From CAZRGV01 sp964599655 (GTDB taxonomy: Bacteria > Planctomycetota > Planctomycetia > Isosphaerales > Isosphaeraceae): a DNA stretch of 56,400 nucleotides. The position numbers were made by a program, and so were the translations under genes. The DNA lies in contig CAZRGV010000026.1 of assembly GCA_964599655.1 (NCBI GenBank), forward strand, positions 1 to 56,400. The letters run 5' to 3'. Shown piece after piece: positions 56,388-56,400 of the stretch. How positions within the stretch are numbered: the first letter of the stretch is position 1; each line of letters begins with the position of its first letter. The notes below the pieces were generated by a model, which was given only the letters and a program-made list of their open reading frames with translations, was not told the origin of the DNA and ran no database searches.

Positions 56388-56400
56388 TCCGGGCCCGTTG

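Noticed and set aside
1..56400. CRISPR array or phage region
   Set aside because: No regularly spaced short repeats with unique spacers and no phage structural genes were seen.

Overview
The window reads as a draft chromosomal scaffold from a high-GC planctomycete, most likely of the Isosphaeraceae/Gemmatales type. The reasons are a giant secreted protein carrying the planctomycete N-terminal motif LExRxLL (here VESLEGRQLLA), DUF4159 and DUF3386 proteins, a MoxR/DUF58/BatA/VWA cluster of the planctomycete kind, and many large paralogue-type membrane and secreted proteins. Four runs of N (285-294, 13068-13077, 37976-38047, 44368-44377) mark assembly gaps; two of them break a reading frame, so their lengths are not true.

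Layout. 1-22 is the 3' end of a tRNA (probably Cys). 909-9728 is a surface protein of about 2,940 residues, built from Pmp-like beta-helix repeats, beta-propellers, PPC domains and Ig-like domains. After it come a decayed remnant of a di-heme oxidoreductase and a GH51 arabinofuranosidase. 12338-18536 holds housekeeping genes: an RsmG-TrmH fusion for rRNA/tRNA methylation, moaB, a HEAT-repeat secreted protein, type II NADH dehydrogenase and a family 4 uracil-DNA glycosylase. 18613-23144 (minus) holds a three-gene ABC exporter (ATPase and two ABC-2 permeases) and a B12-binding radical SAM enzyme with a DUF4070-like tail. 24105-30603 is a complete tripartite RND efflux system: a TolC-like protein divergent from an adaptor-pump operon.

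30738-33356 holds an NHL-propeller protein, a YheT-type hydrolase and a small conserved-looking protein. 33438-44419 is the MoxR-AAA / DUF58 / BatA / VWA cluster, flanked on the opposite strand by a double-DUF4159 protein and a membrane-anchored propeller-like protein. These genes are probably a coordinated cell-envelope or chaperone-type system. 44416-51309 carries envelope polysaccharide functions: a YfhO-like membrane protein, a GT4 glycosyltransferase and a flippase, with a DUF3386 secreted protein between them. 51572-53501 has a SIMPL-domain protein and an orphan RbsC-like permease.

The right end is accessory. It has a 63-bp tandem repeat, a planctomycete-type hypothetical protein and, at 55889-56347, what looks like a complete integron gene cassette: a GTTAGGC recombination site, a small S1-domain gene whose stop codon lies inside the next core site, and a foldable 100-nt attC with an extrahelical base. 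No integron integrase is visible. The start of the next cassette, containing a perfect 10-bp hairpin, runs off the window. This cassette is the most notable non-routine element here.
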